Counted from the stretch's first letter, positions 50,803-59,226 are shown. The stretch: DNA of 64,000 nt from CAWDLX01 sp046728155 (GCA_046728155.1 JBKPDY010000023.1:1-64000), one strand, 5' to 3'. The notes: generated by a model from the sequence alone, not told the origin. Program-made: numbers and translations.

Positions 50803-51831
50803 ATGCGAATCGGAGTGCTGACCGGTGGCGGCGACTGCCCTGGTCTCAACGCGGTGATCCGCGCTGTGGTCCGCAAGGGCGTCACGTCGTACGACCACGA
50901 GTTCATTGGCTTCCGGGATGGCTGGCGTGGCCCGTTGGACGGGTTGAGCGTCGCGCTGGGCGTCCGGGAGGTCCGCGGCATCCTCCCGCGCGGTGGGACG
51001 ATCCTCGGCTCGTCCCGTACAAACCCGTTCAAGATCGACGGCGGGGTCGAACGGATCCAGAGCAATCTGGTCGAGCTGGGTATCGACGCGCTCGTCGCCA
51101 TCGGCGGCGAGGACACTCTCGGGGTGGCGACGAGGCTCTTCGATCTCGGTGTCCACGTGGTCGGCGTACCGAAGACGATCGACAACGATCTCAGCGCCAC
51201 GGACTACACGTTCGGGTTCGACACCGCCGTGAACATCGCGATGGAGGCGATCGACCGGCTGCACACGACAGCCGAGTCGCACCACCGGACGCTCGTGGTC
51301 GAGGTGATGGGACGCCACGCCGGCTGGATCGCGTTGCACGCCGGACTGGCCGGTGGCGCGAACGTGATTCTGCTGCCGGAGCGCAACTTCGATGTTGACC
51401 AGGTCGCCGGGTATGTGGAGAAGCGCTTCCAGCACCAGTACGCACCGATCGTCGTCGTCGCCGAGGGAGCCCAGCCCATGGGCGGCGAGATGGTCCTGCA
51501 CAGCCAGGAGTTGGACTCGTTCGGTCATGTCCGGTTCGGGGGGATCGGGCAGTGGCTCGCCGAACAACTGCAGGCGAAGACCGGCAAGGAGGCGCGGACG
51601 GTCGTGCTCGGGCACATCCAGCGCGGCGGCACCCCGACCGCGTTCGACCGGGTGCTGGCGACCCGGTTCGGCCTGCACGCCATCGACGCCGTTCACGAGG
51701 GAGACTGGGGGACGATGATGGCGCTGCGGGGCACCGACATCATCAGGGTGCCTCTGGTCGAGGGCACGAGGGAACTTAAGACGGTGCCGATCGAGCGGTA
51801 CACGGAGGCCGAGGTGTTCTTCGGCAACTGA
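50803..51831 (+). CDS. 6-phosphofructokinase, probably pyrophosphate-dependent
   Basis: A 342-residue PfkA-superfamily enzyme: GVLTGGGDCPGLNAVIR, ATP/PPi loop AIGGEDTLGVATRL (~103), catalytic PKTIDNDLSATDYTFGFDTA (~125), MGRHAGWIALHAG and LGHIQRGGTPTAFDR. At the two positions that distinguish donors, this protein has Asp after GGE (E. coli Gly104) and Lys in PKTIDND (E. coli Gly124); both are those of PPi-using enzymes such as that of Amycolatopsis methanolica. It may thus run glycolysis reversibly with PPi. ATG 50803 follows GGAGGAA. A TTGACT box at 50632 is a poor promoter candidate. Confidence 0.9.
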   Translation: MRIGVLTGGGDCPGLNAVIRAVVRKGVTSYDHEFIGFRDGWRGPLDGLSVALGVREVRGILPRGGTILGSSRTNPFKIDGGVERIQSNLVELGIDALVAIGGEDTLGVATRLFDLGVHVVGVPKTIDNDLSATDYTFGFDTAVNIAMEAIDRLHTTAESHHRTLVVEVMGRHAGWIALHAGLAGGANVILLPERNFDVDQVAGYVEKRFQHQYAPIVVVAEGAQPMGGEMVLHSQELDSFGHVRFGGIGQWLAEQLQAKTGKEARTVVLGHIQRGGTPTAFDRVLATRFGLHAIDAVHEGDWGTMMALRGTDIIRVPLVEGTRELKTVPIERYTEAEVFFGN

Positions 51832-51897
51832 GGAAACTTGCGGCACATTGGACGGCCGTCTGCTACCCGGCGGGCGACCACCGCGAAAGGAGACGCC

Positions 51898-52704
51898 ATG
51901 CCCACCATCGCGGTGATCGGCGCCGGGATGATCGGCGAGACCCTGATCTCCGGCCTAATCCGGTCCGGACACCCGAAAGAGGACCTCATCGCCACCGAGC
52001 GCCGGCTGGAACGTGGCAAGGAACTGGCTGACCGGTACGGCATCAGGGTGGTCGACAACGAGGTGGCCGCGGCCGAGGCGGACGTCCTCACGATCGCGGT
52101 CAAGCCACAGGACGCGGCCGCTCTCATGGCCGAACTTGGCCCGAAGGTGCCGCCCGGAAAGCTGGTCATTTCGATCTGTGCGGGTCTGCCGATCTCCTTC
52201 TTCGCCAGGTTCCTGGCCGACGGCGCCCCGCTCGTACGGGTCATGACGAACACCCCGGCGCTGGTCGATGAGGCGATGACCGCCATCTCGGCCGGTCCGC
52301 ACGCTACCGCCGAGCACCTCGCGCTGGCCGAGTCGATCTTCTCGCCGCTCGGCCGCACTCTGCAGCTGCCCGAGTCCCAACAGGATGCCGTGACCGCGCT
52401 CTCGGGGTCGGGGCCGGCGTACTTCTACTTCCTCGTCGAGGCGATGACCGACGCTGGCATCCTGCTTGGCCTGCCGCGGCAGGTCGCGCACGACCTCATC
52501 GTGCAGACCGCGATCGGTTCTGCAATCATGCTGCGCGACTCCGGCGAGCATCCGGTGAAGCTGCGGGAAGCGGTCACCTCGCCGGCCGGCACCACCATCT
52601 CCGCCATTAGAGAGTTGGAGAACCACGGCGTGCGCGCTGCTCTGCTCGCGGCATTGGAGGCGGCTCGCGACCGGGCCCGGGAACTGGCCGAGCAGAACGC
52701 GTGA
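51898..52704 (+). CDS. proC: Pyrroline-5-carboxylate reductase
   Basis: A 268-residue enzyme for the last step of proline synthesis: TIAVIGAGMIGETLISGLIRSG (Rossmann), VLTIAVKPQDAAALM, VRVMTNTPALVDEAMTAIS and ALSGSGPAYFYFLVEAMTDAGILLGL (active-site signature), LREAVTSPAGTTISAIREL. Start ATG 51898 follows AAAGGAG. It ends in TGATG overlap with the next gene. Confidence 0.94.
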   Translation: MPTIAVIGAGMIGETLISGLIRSGHPKEDLIATERRLERGKELADRYGIRVVDNEVAAAEADVLTIAVKPQDAAALMAELGPKVPPGKLVISICAGLPISFFARFLADGAPLVRVMTNTPALVDEAMTAISAGPHATAEHLALAESIFSPLGRTLQLPESQQDAVTALSGSGPAYFYFLVEAMTDAGILLGLPRQVAHDLIVQTAIGSAIMLRDSGEHPVKLREAVTSPAGTTISAIRELENHGVRAALLAALEAARDRARELAEQNA

Positions 52705-53072
52705 TGGCTGAGGCTGATCGGCCCCGCACGCTGGCTGAGGCCAGGGCGGAGCTCGGTGCCCTACGGCCGCGGATCTCCGACTTCCTCGCCGCCCGAGCCG
52801 ATCTTGCCGAGCTCCGCGCGGACCTGTCGGAGTACGGCGTCAGCCCGCTGGGGGCGTTGGCCGACGCCAAGGCGCTTGAGGCGCGGCTGTACTCCGATCT
52901 GGAGCACTTCGGCGCCGAAGGAGTTCAGGTGAAGGGCTTCGCGCCGCTGCTGCTGGACTTCCCGGGCGAACGCGATGGCGTACCGGTGCTGTGGTGCTGG
53001 CTCGAAGGCGACGACGACATCGTGTGGTACCACCGGCTCGACACCGGCTTTGCCGGTCGCCGGCGGGCGTGA
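52704..53072 (+). CDS. DUF2203-family protein
   Basis: A 122-residue protein with a helical heptad start (TLAEARAELGALRPRISDFLAARADLAELRADL), a GAEGVQVKGFAPLLLDFPGER turn and the family's WCWLEGDDDIVWYHRLDTGFAGR end. Coupled to proC by a TGATG overlap. Function unknown. Confidence 0.8.
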   Translation: MAEADRPRTLAEARAELGALRPRISDFLAARADLAELRADLSEYGVSPLGALADAKALEARLYSDLEHFGAEGVQVKGFAPLLLDFPGERDGVPVLWCWLEGDDDIVWYHRLDTGFAGRRRA

Positions 53073-53285
53073 ACGCATCACCGGTACGCCCCTGACCTGC
53101 GTCGACGGCCATCCATTTAGCACGATCTTCGCCTCTTTGTCGGATGTTGGTCGTTGTTTCTCATTGGGACGTGGATCAACGAGTGACAGGGCGACACCGT
53201 GATCATGGATTCATCCAAATCGGCCGCTGCGGAGCCTGGGCCGGGCGAAGCGATCGTGCCATCCCAGTCCCCGCGGGGAGATGCA

Positions 53286-54200
53286 ATGGTCGACCCGAGC
53301 CCGACCGTTCGTCGGCGCCGGCTCGGCCTCATCCTGCGCGGGATGCGTGAACGCGCCGGGCTGACCGGAGAGGAGGTCGGCAACGCTCTCGAGCGCTCAG
53401 GCTCGTGGGTGAGCCGGGTCGAGACCGGCCGGGTCGGCCTGCGTGGCCGGGACCTCACCGATCTGCTCGGGCTGTATCACGTCGACGACCCGGAGGCGGC
53501 CGACCAACTCACCGCGCTCGCCCGTGAGGGCAAGCAGCGCGGGTGGTGGAGCCGCTACGCCGACATCGTGCCCGCAGCGTACGCGACGTACATCGGCTTC
53601 GAGTCCGAGGCGACCGAGCTGCTGTCGTACGAAGCGCTGTGCGTACCTGGCCTGTTGCAAACCGAGGGGTACGCGCGAGCGGTGTTCTGTGGTGGTCTGC
53701 CGGTGCCGACGGCGGACGCGGTCGAACGGAAGGTCGAGGTACGGATGGCCCGGCAGATCGTACTCACCAAGCCGAAGCCTCTGCGACTGTGGGCGATCAT
53801 CGATGAATCTGTTCTCCACCGGGCTATCGGCGGTACGGCGGTCATGCGAGCGCAGTTGGCTCACCTGCGGGATGCGAGCCTGCGGCCGAACATCAGGCTG
53901 CAGATCGTGCCATTTGAAGCCGGTCATCATCCGGGAATGGTGTGTACATTTGCGGTTGTTCGATTTGCGTTGCCCGACGACCCGGACATCGTTTACATCG
54001 AGGGAATGTCACGAGACGTGTTTCTCGAATCGGAGGACGCCCGCGAATACCGGGCCATTTTCGAGCACGGGATCGCCGGAGCGCTCTCCGCGCAGGAGAG
54101 CCGGGAACGCATCGCGGAAATTCTGGACGAGTCGGCCGACCGCAGGAGGACGCCACGTGCCTTCACTCAACGCAGATTGGCGGAAGAGCTCCCGCAGTAG
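53286..54200 (+). CDS. XRE-family regulator with DUF5753 domain
   Basis: A 304-residue regulator: N-terminal helix-turn-helix (RLGLILRGMRERAGLTGEEVGNALERSGSWVSRVETGR) and the long DUF5753 domain (ELLSYEALCVPGLLQTEGYARAVF ... IDESVLHRAIGG). Such proteins are abundant in filamentous actinomycetes and usually sit beside a DUF397 gene, forming regulator/partner pairs linked to development. ATG 53286 with GGGGAG is preferred over the upstream starts at 53199. Overlaps the DUF397 gene by 44 nt. Confidence 0.9.
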   Translation: MVDPSPTVRRRRLGLILRGMRERAGLTGEEVGNALERSGSWVSRVETGRVGLRGRDLTDLLGLYHVDDPEAADQLTALAREGKQRGWWSRYADIVPAAYATYIGFESEATELLSYEALCVPGLLQTEGYARAVFCGGLPVPTADAVERKVEVRMARQIVLTKPKPLRLWAIIDESVLHRAIGGTAVMRAQLAHLRDASLRPNIRLQIVPFEAGHHPGMVCTFAVVRFALPDDPDIVYIEGMSRDVFLESEDAREYRAIFEHGIAGALSAQESRERIAEILDESADRRRTPRAFTQRRLAEELPQ

Positions 54201-54378
54201 TACCAATGGCGCCTGTGTCGAGGTACGCCGGCTGGACTCGGTCGTCGAGGTCCGGGACACCAAGGATCGGGGCGGCCCGATCCTGCGGTTCACAGCCAGC
54301 GCCTGGCGCGAATTCGTCGACGCCGTCCACAGTGGATACTTCGATTCAGGGTACAGTCAGGTAACGAGTATCGCATAG
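54157..54378 (+). CDS. DUF397 protein
   Basis: A 73-residue protein: the WRKSSRSSTNGACVEVR start and VEVRDTKDRGGPILRFTASAWREFVDAV end are typical DUF397. It begins at GTG 54157 after GGAGG, inside the regulator gene. DUF397 proteins act with DUF5753 regulators (WhiJ-type systems), perhaps as antagonists. Its 3' end overlaps the convergent sortase gene by 22 bp. Confidence 0.9.
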   Translation: MPSLNADWRKSSRSSTNGACVEVRRLDSVVEVRDTKDRGGPILRFTASAWREFVDAVHSGYFDSGYSQVTSIA

Positions 54379-55496
54379 ACCACGATATTGTCGTAGTACG
54401 TCCCGTGTACGGTATCGAAGTCGCCCCCGCACGTGATAACCCGCAACTCCGCGCCGGTCACCGGACTATACACCTTGTCGGTCGGGAATTTGTCCTTCGG
54501 ATATCTCTCGACGCGTGTGACACGGAACTTCACCCAGACTCCACCGCGCTGGACGCTGACGGATTCGCCCGGCGTCACGTCCCGTAGCCTGAAGAAGACG
54601 CCCGGCCCGCGGGTCGAGTCGACGTGACCCGCGATCACCGCGAGCCCCGGATCGCCCGGCACCGCCCCGCCGCGCCACCACCCGGCCTCGTCGTAGCGTG
54701 ATGGCGGGTTGAGTTGTTGGTGGGCGCCGAGTGAGAGCGACTCAAGAGTTGAGTCGACATCGATCGACGGGATCCTCACCCGGGTCGGTGGCCCGTCCGG
54801 GAACGTCCGGAAGCACGCGACGATGAAGCAGCTAGCACCCTTCGGCGAGCTGCGCGGGGCGGCGGCCACCGCCGCGGCGCTCGGGCCACTGGCCACAATG
54901 GAGTGTGGTCGCGGGATGCTCCGCACGACGAAGCCGGCCATCGTGGCGACCACACCCACCGCGGCCAGCCAGGCGACCGCCTCCCATGTGCGCACACTGG
55001 ACCGCCGCCACCGCCGGCGGTGCCCGACCACGGCCGGTGACCGGCGCCGGCGTCGCGGATAGACCCGGGCCCGACCGAGTACCCTCCCGATGTGCCTTGG
55101 CACCGCCGATCGAACCGGGGCCACGCCCACCGCGGTGCGAGCGATCGGTTCGGTGACGGAGTCGACCGGGTCAGCCTGCTCAGCGACGGGCACCGTGCCC
55201 GGCTCGAGGATCGGCACGGTGCCCGGCTCGAGGATCGGCACGGTGCCTGGCTTGAGAATCGGCACGGTGCCCGGCTCGAGGATCGGCACGGTGCCCGGCT
55301 CGAAGATCGGCACGGTCAGCGGCTCGATGATCGGTACGGTGATTGGCTCGACGCGTATCGTCTCGATCCGGACGGTGGGCGCCGCGGGCGACACAGGGTC
55401 ACGCCCCGACAGATCGATGATGACAACCGGAAGGCCGGGGTCGTGCTCCCCGGGGGGTGGCGCGGCCCCGGCCTTCGGGATCTCCCCAGTGGTCAC
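54357..55496 (-). CDS. Class F sortase with N-terminal repeats
   Basis: A 379-residue transpeptidase. Cytoplasmic N-terminus with eight-residue repeats (EPGTVPIL, ~60-120), basic patch, one membrane helix (WLAAVGVVATMAGFVV, ~200), then the sortase fold: PSIDVDSTLESLSLG, IAGHVDSTRGPGVFF (catalytic His) and LRVITCGGDFD (Cys). It begins at GTG 55496 overlapping the DUF4397 stop (GTGA). It probably joins surface proteins to the envelope; the coupled DUF4397 protein is a likely client or partner. Class F sortases are poorly understood. Confidence 0.87.
   Translation of the reverse strand: MTTGEIPKAGAAPPPGEHDPGLPVVIIDLSGRDPVSPAAPTVRIETIRVEPITVPIIEPLTVPIFEPGTVPILEPGTVPILKPGTVPILEPGTVPILEPGTVPVAEQADPVDSVTEPIARTAVGVAPVRSAVPRHIGRVLGRARVYPRRRRRSPAVVGHRRRWRRSSVRTWEAVAWLAAVGVVATMAGFVVRSIPRPHSIVASGPSAAAVAAAPRSSPKGASCFIVACFRTFPDGPPTRVRIPSIDVDSTLESLSLGAHQQLNPPSRYDEAGWWRGGAVPGDPGLAVIAGHVDSTRGPGVFFRLRDVTPGESVSVQRGGVWVKFRVTRVERYPKDKFPTDKVYSPVTGAELRVITCGGDFDTVHGTYYDNIVVYAILVT
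55189..55356 (-). repeat. 24-nt tandem repeat coding EPGTVPIL units
   Basis: About seven units of GGCACGGTGCCCGGCTCGAG+GATC (plus-strand form) at 55189, 55213, 55237, 55261, 55285, 55309 and a diverged one at 55333. It lies inside the sortase gene, keeps frame, and encodes Pro/Glu-rich eight-residue repeats in its cytoplasmic part. Confidence 0.93.
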
Positions 55497-56377
55497 ACTC
55501 GGCGGTTGGCGAGTCGGCGCATGCGTAGGGCGATCGCCATCAGGGCGATCAGCGTCGCCAGGCCGGATGCCAGGAAGACGATCGGACTGAGGCCGGCCGC
55601 CGTCGCGATCCCGGTGCCGCCGCCGCCGGCGTCGATCCCGCCGTATGGCGGAGTGCCGGGGCCACGCGCGTCGATGCGCAGCTGCGCCTGAAGACCGTTC
55701 GGGCCGTCCAGCACCAGCAACGAGTAGACCCATCCGGAGGTGAGCTGCGCGGTGAGGGTGGTCGCCGAGGCCGAGCCCGTCGGCGTGACCCGCAGCGTCA
55801 GCAGCCCCGGCTCAACGTCCTTGTAGTCGGTCGTCGTGGCGAAGGCGACGGTCTTGGCGACCGTTTCGCCGCCGGCGGTCGACACGTCGAGGACCGGGGC
55901 GGCGACCGAGGCCTGAATCACCCGTACCTTTGCCTTGTTCTTCGGGGGCGCGCTCAGGTCGTCAGTCAGGATCTTGAGCCCGAGGTCGGCGTGCTTTCCC
56001 ACACCGGCCACGGTGTAGGCGGCGCCGGCGGCGACGGTGACCGTCGCCGAGATCACCGGTTTGGTGGACGGGGCGGCACCCGAGGGCCGCATGGCAACCA
56101 GATAGTCGCCCGCCGGTACGGCCAGGTACTGCGAGACGACCCCGTACCCGACGCCCTTGAACACTTGCGTCTTGAAGCTCGGGTCGCTGGGCCGCGACAG
56201 GTATACGTCCACCTCAGGCGTATCCGGAGAAAGGTGTGCCAGCCGTACATAACCAACGGCGAGCTTGGCCGCGACCGGTGTCGCGAACGCCACTCCGGCC
56301 GTGAAGGTCGCGACGATCGCGACGAGCAGAACCATCCAGCGATGCCTTGTGCTCCTCGACGAGTCGCTTGTGAACAT
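55493..56377 (-). CDS. DUF4397-domain exported protein
   Basis: A 294-residue exported protein: signal peptide residues ~13-38 (WMVLLVAIVATFTAGVAFATPVAA), DUF4397 domain (VGYVRLAHLSPDTPEVDVYLS, VPAGDYLVAMRP, VRVIQASVAAPVLDV), a glycine-rich linker with GTPPYGGIDAGGGGTG and a C-terminal membrane helix with RMRRL. It is translationally coupled to the sortase gene. The C-terminal layout (linker, helix, basic tail) resembles a sorting signal, though a clear LPxTG motif is absent. Start ATG 56377 after a G-run. Confidence 0.88.
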   Translation of the reverse strand: MFTSDSSRSTRHRWMVLLVAIVATFTAGVAFATPVAAKLAVGYVRLAHLSPDTPEVDVYLSRPSDPSFKTQVFKGVGYGVVSQYLAVPAGDYLVAMRPSGAAPSTKPVISATVTVAAGAAYTVAGVGKHADLGLKILTDDLSAPPKNKAKVRVIQASVAAPVLDVSTAGGETVAKTVAFATTTDYKDVEPGLLTLRVTPTGSASATTLTAQLTSGWVYSLLVLDGPNGLQAQLRIDARGPGTPPYGGIDAGGGGTGIATAAGLSPIVFLASGLATLIALMAIALRMRRLANRRV

Positions 56378-56438
56378 GTGACCCCCCTGATCCCGGTGAA
56401 CCATGTCAGCCTGTGATCGGTGCCGGATGACATCGTGT

Positions 56439-56454
56439 TTGGTTCTCGAACCAA
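56439..56454. promoter_or_regulatory. 16-bp palindrome, possible operator
   Basis: TTGGTTCTCGAACCAA is a perfect inverted repeat with 7-bp arms, in a less GC-rich patch between the divergent DUF4397-sortase and repeat-aroF units. The position fits an operator, but no regulator is known. Confidence 0.4.
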
Positions 56455-56557
56455 TTGCAAGAGCGGTCGAAGCTTCTGTCCGTATGGATGTATTCCATCT
56501 GGCGGACCCGCCCATCCAGGTCGGACGCCCGGTCGGAGCGGCCCGTACGCTGGTCCC

Positions 56558-56638
56558 ATGCGCGAGCCGACAGCGAGTGAGCATCGCAGGGCCGGCAGGC
56601 CCGAGGAGCGGAGCGAGCGCGGAGGCGAGCCGGAATGA
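56558..56638 (+). CDS. 26-codon mini-ORF of the dispersed stop-start repeat, short variant copy C1
   Basis: ATG 56558 encodes MREPTASEHRRAGRPEERSE and ends GGEPE; the TGA at 56636-56638 overlaps the ATG of the next mini-ORF (56635). GGAGG at 56621-56625 is nine bases before that ATG. It is a short version (no middle block), like copy B at 42670. No good Shine-Dalgarno precedes its own start. Confidence 0.65.
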   Translation: MREPTASEHRRAGRPEERSERGGEPE

Positions 56639-56769
56639 TCGAGCCGACAGCGAGTGAGCATCGCCGGGCCGGCAGGCCCGTTCCGGGGTCCCCGCGTAGA
56701 CGTGGAGCGCAGCGAGGCGTCTTCGTGGGGTGGAAGGTGCGGAGCGAGCGCGGAGGCGAGCCGGCATGA
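56635..56769 (+). CDS. 44-codon mini-ORF of the dispersed stop-start repeat, long variant copy C2
   Basis: ATG 56635 encodes MIEPTASEHRRAGRPVPGSP..., ending SERGGEPA; the TGA (56767-56769) overlaps the aroF ATG at 56766. GGAGG at 56752-56756 is nine bases before the aroF start. The middle block CCGCGTAGACGTGGAGCGCA is shared with copy A near 2.7 kb. Three cistrons (C1, C2, aroF) are thus linked by ATGA junctions. Confidence 0.7.
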   Translation: MIEPTASEHRRAGRPVPGSPRRRGAQRGVFVGWKVRSERGGEPA

Positions 56770-58157
56770 GCCGTGAGTGGCATCAGTACCGGGAGCCCGG
56801 TTATGGGCTGACCCGGCCGGCGGTTGATACGCCCGAGGTCGAGGCGTTGGGCCTGGACCACTGGCGTGAGCTGCCGCGGGAGCAGACACCGCCCTGGCCC
56901 GATCTGGACGCGGTCGGCCACGTCTGCAACGTGTTGGCGACCGTGCCCTCGATCGTCGCCCCGTACGAGGTCGACGGATTGCGGGAGCGGCTGGCCGAGG
57001 TGTGCGACGGACGGGCGTTCCTGCTCCAAGGCGGGGACTGCGCCGAGACGTTCGACGACAATACCGAGCCGCATCTGCTCTCCAACGCGCGCACGCTGCT
57101 GCAGATGGCCGTGGTGCTTACGTACGGCGCCAGCCTGCCGGTAGTGAAGCTGGCCCGCGTGGCCGGCCAGTACACGAAGCCCCGCACCCAGGAGATCGAC
57201 TCGCGGGGCCTTCCCGCCTACCGCGGGGACATGATCAACTCTTTGACGTCGACGGCCGAGGCACGGGTGCCCGATCCGCAGCGGATGATCCGGGCGTACG
57301 CCAACTCGGCCGCCGCGATGAACATGCTGCGCGCGTACGGCGCCGGTGGACTGGCCGATCTTCACCGGGTGCACGAGTGGAACCGCGACTTCGTCCGCAT
57401 CTCGAAGTTCGGCGAGCGGTACGAGGCCCTTGCCCGGGAGATCGACCGGGCGCTCGCGTTCATCCAGGCCTGCGGGATGACCGAGGACGAGGCGCTGCGG
57501 ACGGTCACCCTGTACTGCTCGCACGAGGCGCTCGCCCTCGAGTACGACCGGGCCTTGACCAGGGTGAGTGGCGGGCGGGCGTACGGGCTCTCCGGACACT
57601 TCCTCTGGGTGGGCGAGCGGACCCGCCGGCTCGACGGCGCCCACATCGACTTCGTTTCCCGCCTCGCGAACCCCATCGGCGTCAAGCTGGGTCCGGCCAC
57701 GGATCCGGAGACGGCAATCGAGCTTTGTGAACGGCTCAACCCCGACAACGTCCCGGGTCGGCTGACGCTGGTCTCCCGGATGGGAAACGGCAAGGTACGC
57801 GACGTGCTCCCACCGATCATCGAGAAGGTGACCGCGGCCGGCCACAAGGTGGTCTGGCAGTGCGATCCGATGCACGGCAACACGATCGAGTCCTCCAACG
57901 GGTACAAGACGCGCCACTTCGACCGGATAGTGGACGAGGTGCTCGGCTACTTCGAGGTGCACCAACAGCTGGATACCCATCCGGGCGGCTTGCACGTCGA
58001 GATCACCGGCGAGGATGTCACCGAGTGTCTCGGTGGCGCGCAGGCGATCGCCGAGGCGGACCTGACCGGCCGGTACGAGACCGCCTGCGATCCTCGACTG
58101 AACACTCAGCAGTCGCTGGAGCTTGCGTTCCTCGTCGCCGAGATGCTGCGGGGTTGA
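56766..58157 (+). CDS. aroF: Class II DAHP synthase (first step of the shikimate pathway)
   Basis: A 463-residue enzyme condensing PEP and erythrose 4-phosphate. WHQYREPGYGLTRPAVDTPE is the actinobacterial start; FLLQGGDCAETFD holds the metal-site Cys, and the rest includes YRGDMINSLTSTAEARVPDP, TLYCSHEALALEYDR, SGHFLWVGERTRRLDGAH, VWQCDPMHGNTIESSNGYKTR and GGLHVEITGEDVTECLGG. It matches Rv2178c in place. Start ATG 56766 is set by the repeat's Shine-Dalgarno and ATGA junction. Some annotations use aroG for this gene. Confidence 0.95.
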   Translation: MSREWHQYREPGYGLTRPAVDTPEVEALGLDHWRELPREQTPPWPDLDAVGHVCNVLATVPSIVAPYEVDGLRERLAEVCDGRAFLLQGGDCAETFDDNTEPHLLSNARTLLQMAVVLTYGASLPVVKLARVAGQYTKPRTQEIDSRGLPAYRGDMINSLTSTAEARVPDPQRMIRAYANSAAAMNMLRAYGAGGLADLHRVHEWNRDFVRISKFGERYEALAREIDRALAFIQACGMTEDEALRTVTLYCSHEALALEYDRALTRVSGGRAYGLSGHFLWVGERTRRLDGAHIDFVSRLANPIGVKLGPATDPETAIELCERLNPDNVPGRLTLVSRMGNGKVRDVLPPIIEKVTAAGHKVVWQCDPMHGNTIESSNGYKTRHFDRIVDEVLGYFEVHQQLDTHPGGLHVEITGEDVTECLGGAQAIAEADLTGRYETACDPRLNTQQSLELAFLVAEMLRG

Positions 58158-58160
58158 TTC

Positions 58161-59183
58161 GTGGTCGTCGATCTGCGCAGCGACACGGTCACCCGGCCGG
58201 GACCGGCGATGCGTGCCGCCATGGCCGAGGCCGAGGTCGGCGACGACGTCTACGCTGAGGACCCCACTGTCAACGCATTGGAGCGCGAGGTCGCCACACT
58301 CTTCGGCCACGAGGCGGCGATGTTCGCTCCGACCGGCTCGATGGCGAACCAGGTGGCGATCCAGCTGCTCGTGCCCCGAGGGGAGGAGCTGCTCTGCGGA
58401 GCCGACGCGCATGTGGCCGTATACGAGATCGGCGCCGCCGCCGCCGTTGGCGGAGTCTCCACCCGGACGTGGCCTGCCGTAGGAGCCGACCTCGACCCCG
58501 ACCAGATCACCGCGATGATCTGCCACGAGTCCTACGGAGTGCCGACGCGGGCGATCGCCGTCGAACAGACCCATAACCGCGGCGGCGGTGGCGTCGTACC
58601 TCTGTCCACTCTGGAGGCTTTACGGGCGGCGGCCGACGACGTTGGCATCGCGCTGCACTGCGACGGAGCGCGGATCTGGCACGCGCACAGGTCCGACGCC
58701 GTACCATTGTCTGTCTACGGTGGACTGTTCGACACGCTGTCGGTCTGCCTTTCGAAAGGACTCGGTGCGCCCGTCGGCTCCCTGGTCGTCAGCGACGCCG
58801 AGCGGATCGGGCGGGCGCGTCGTATCCGCAAACGGATGGGCGGCGGAATGCGCCAGGCCGGAATTCTCGCCGCGGCCGGCCGCTACGCGCTCGCCAACCA
58901 CGTCGACCGGATCGTCGACGATCACGTACGGGCGCGCCGGCTGGCCGAGGCGTTAGCGCCATACGGCGTGGTCGACCCCGACCGCGTGCGGACCAACATC
59001 GTCATCCTGACCCTGTCGAAGTCCACGATGGACGCCGGTCAGCTGGTGTCGCGGGCGCGAGAGTCCGGCGTGCTCGTATCAGCCATGGCGCCACACCTGG
59101 CCCGAGCCGTCACCCACCTCGACGTCGATGACGACGGGATCGATCAAGCGATCGAGGTGCTCACCGGCCTTCTCCGCGGCTAG
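58161..59183 (+). CDS. Low-specificity L-threonine aldolase
   Basis: A 340-residue PLP enzyme: VVDLRSDTVTRPGPAMRAAM, GDDVYAEDPTVNALE, FAPTGSMANQVAIQLLV, ALHCDGARIWHAH and the PLP Lys in SVCLSKGLGAPVGS. It splits threonine/allo-threonine to glycine and acetaldehyde. GTG 58161 is 3 nt after the aroF stop, so it is co-transcribed. Convergent with htpG. Confidence 0.9.
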   Translation: MVVDLRSDTVTRPGPAMRAAMAEAEVGDDVYAEDPTVNALEREVATLFGHEAAMFAPTGSMANQVAIQLLVPRGEELLCGADAHVAVYEIGAAAAVGGVSTRTWPAVGADLDPDQITAMICHESYGVPTRAIAVEQTHNRGGGGVVPLSTLEALRAAADDVGIALHCDGARIWHAHRSDAVPLSVYGGLFDTLSVCLSKGLGAPVGSLVVSDAERIGRARRIRKRMGGGMRQAGILAAAGRYALANHVDRIVDDHVRARRLAEALAPYGVVDPDRVRTNIVILTLSKSTMDAGQLVSRARESGVLVSAMAPHLARAVTHLDVDDDGIDQAIEVLTGLLRG

Positions 59184-59226
59184 AGCTTCAGCTGCGGCAC
59201 GCGCGAGGGGCGCGAGCGCAAAGGGA

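Noticed and set aside
56406..58574. 722-codon minus-strand frame opposite aroF and the aldolase
   Set aside because: Spans two well-recognised plus-strand genes and the repeat; no family sequence.
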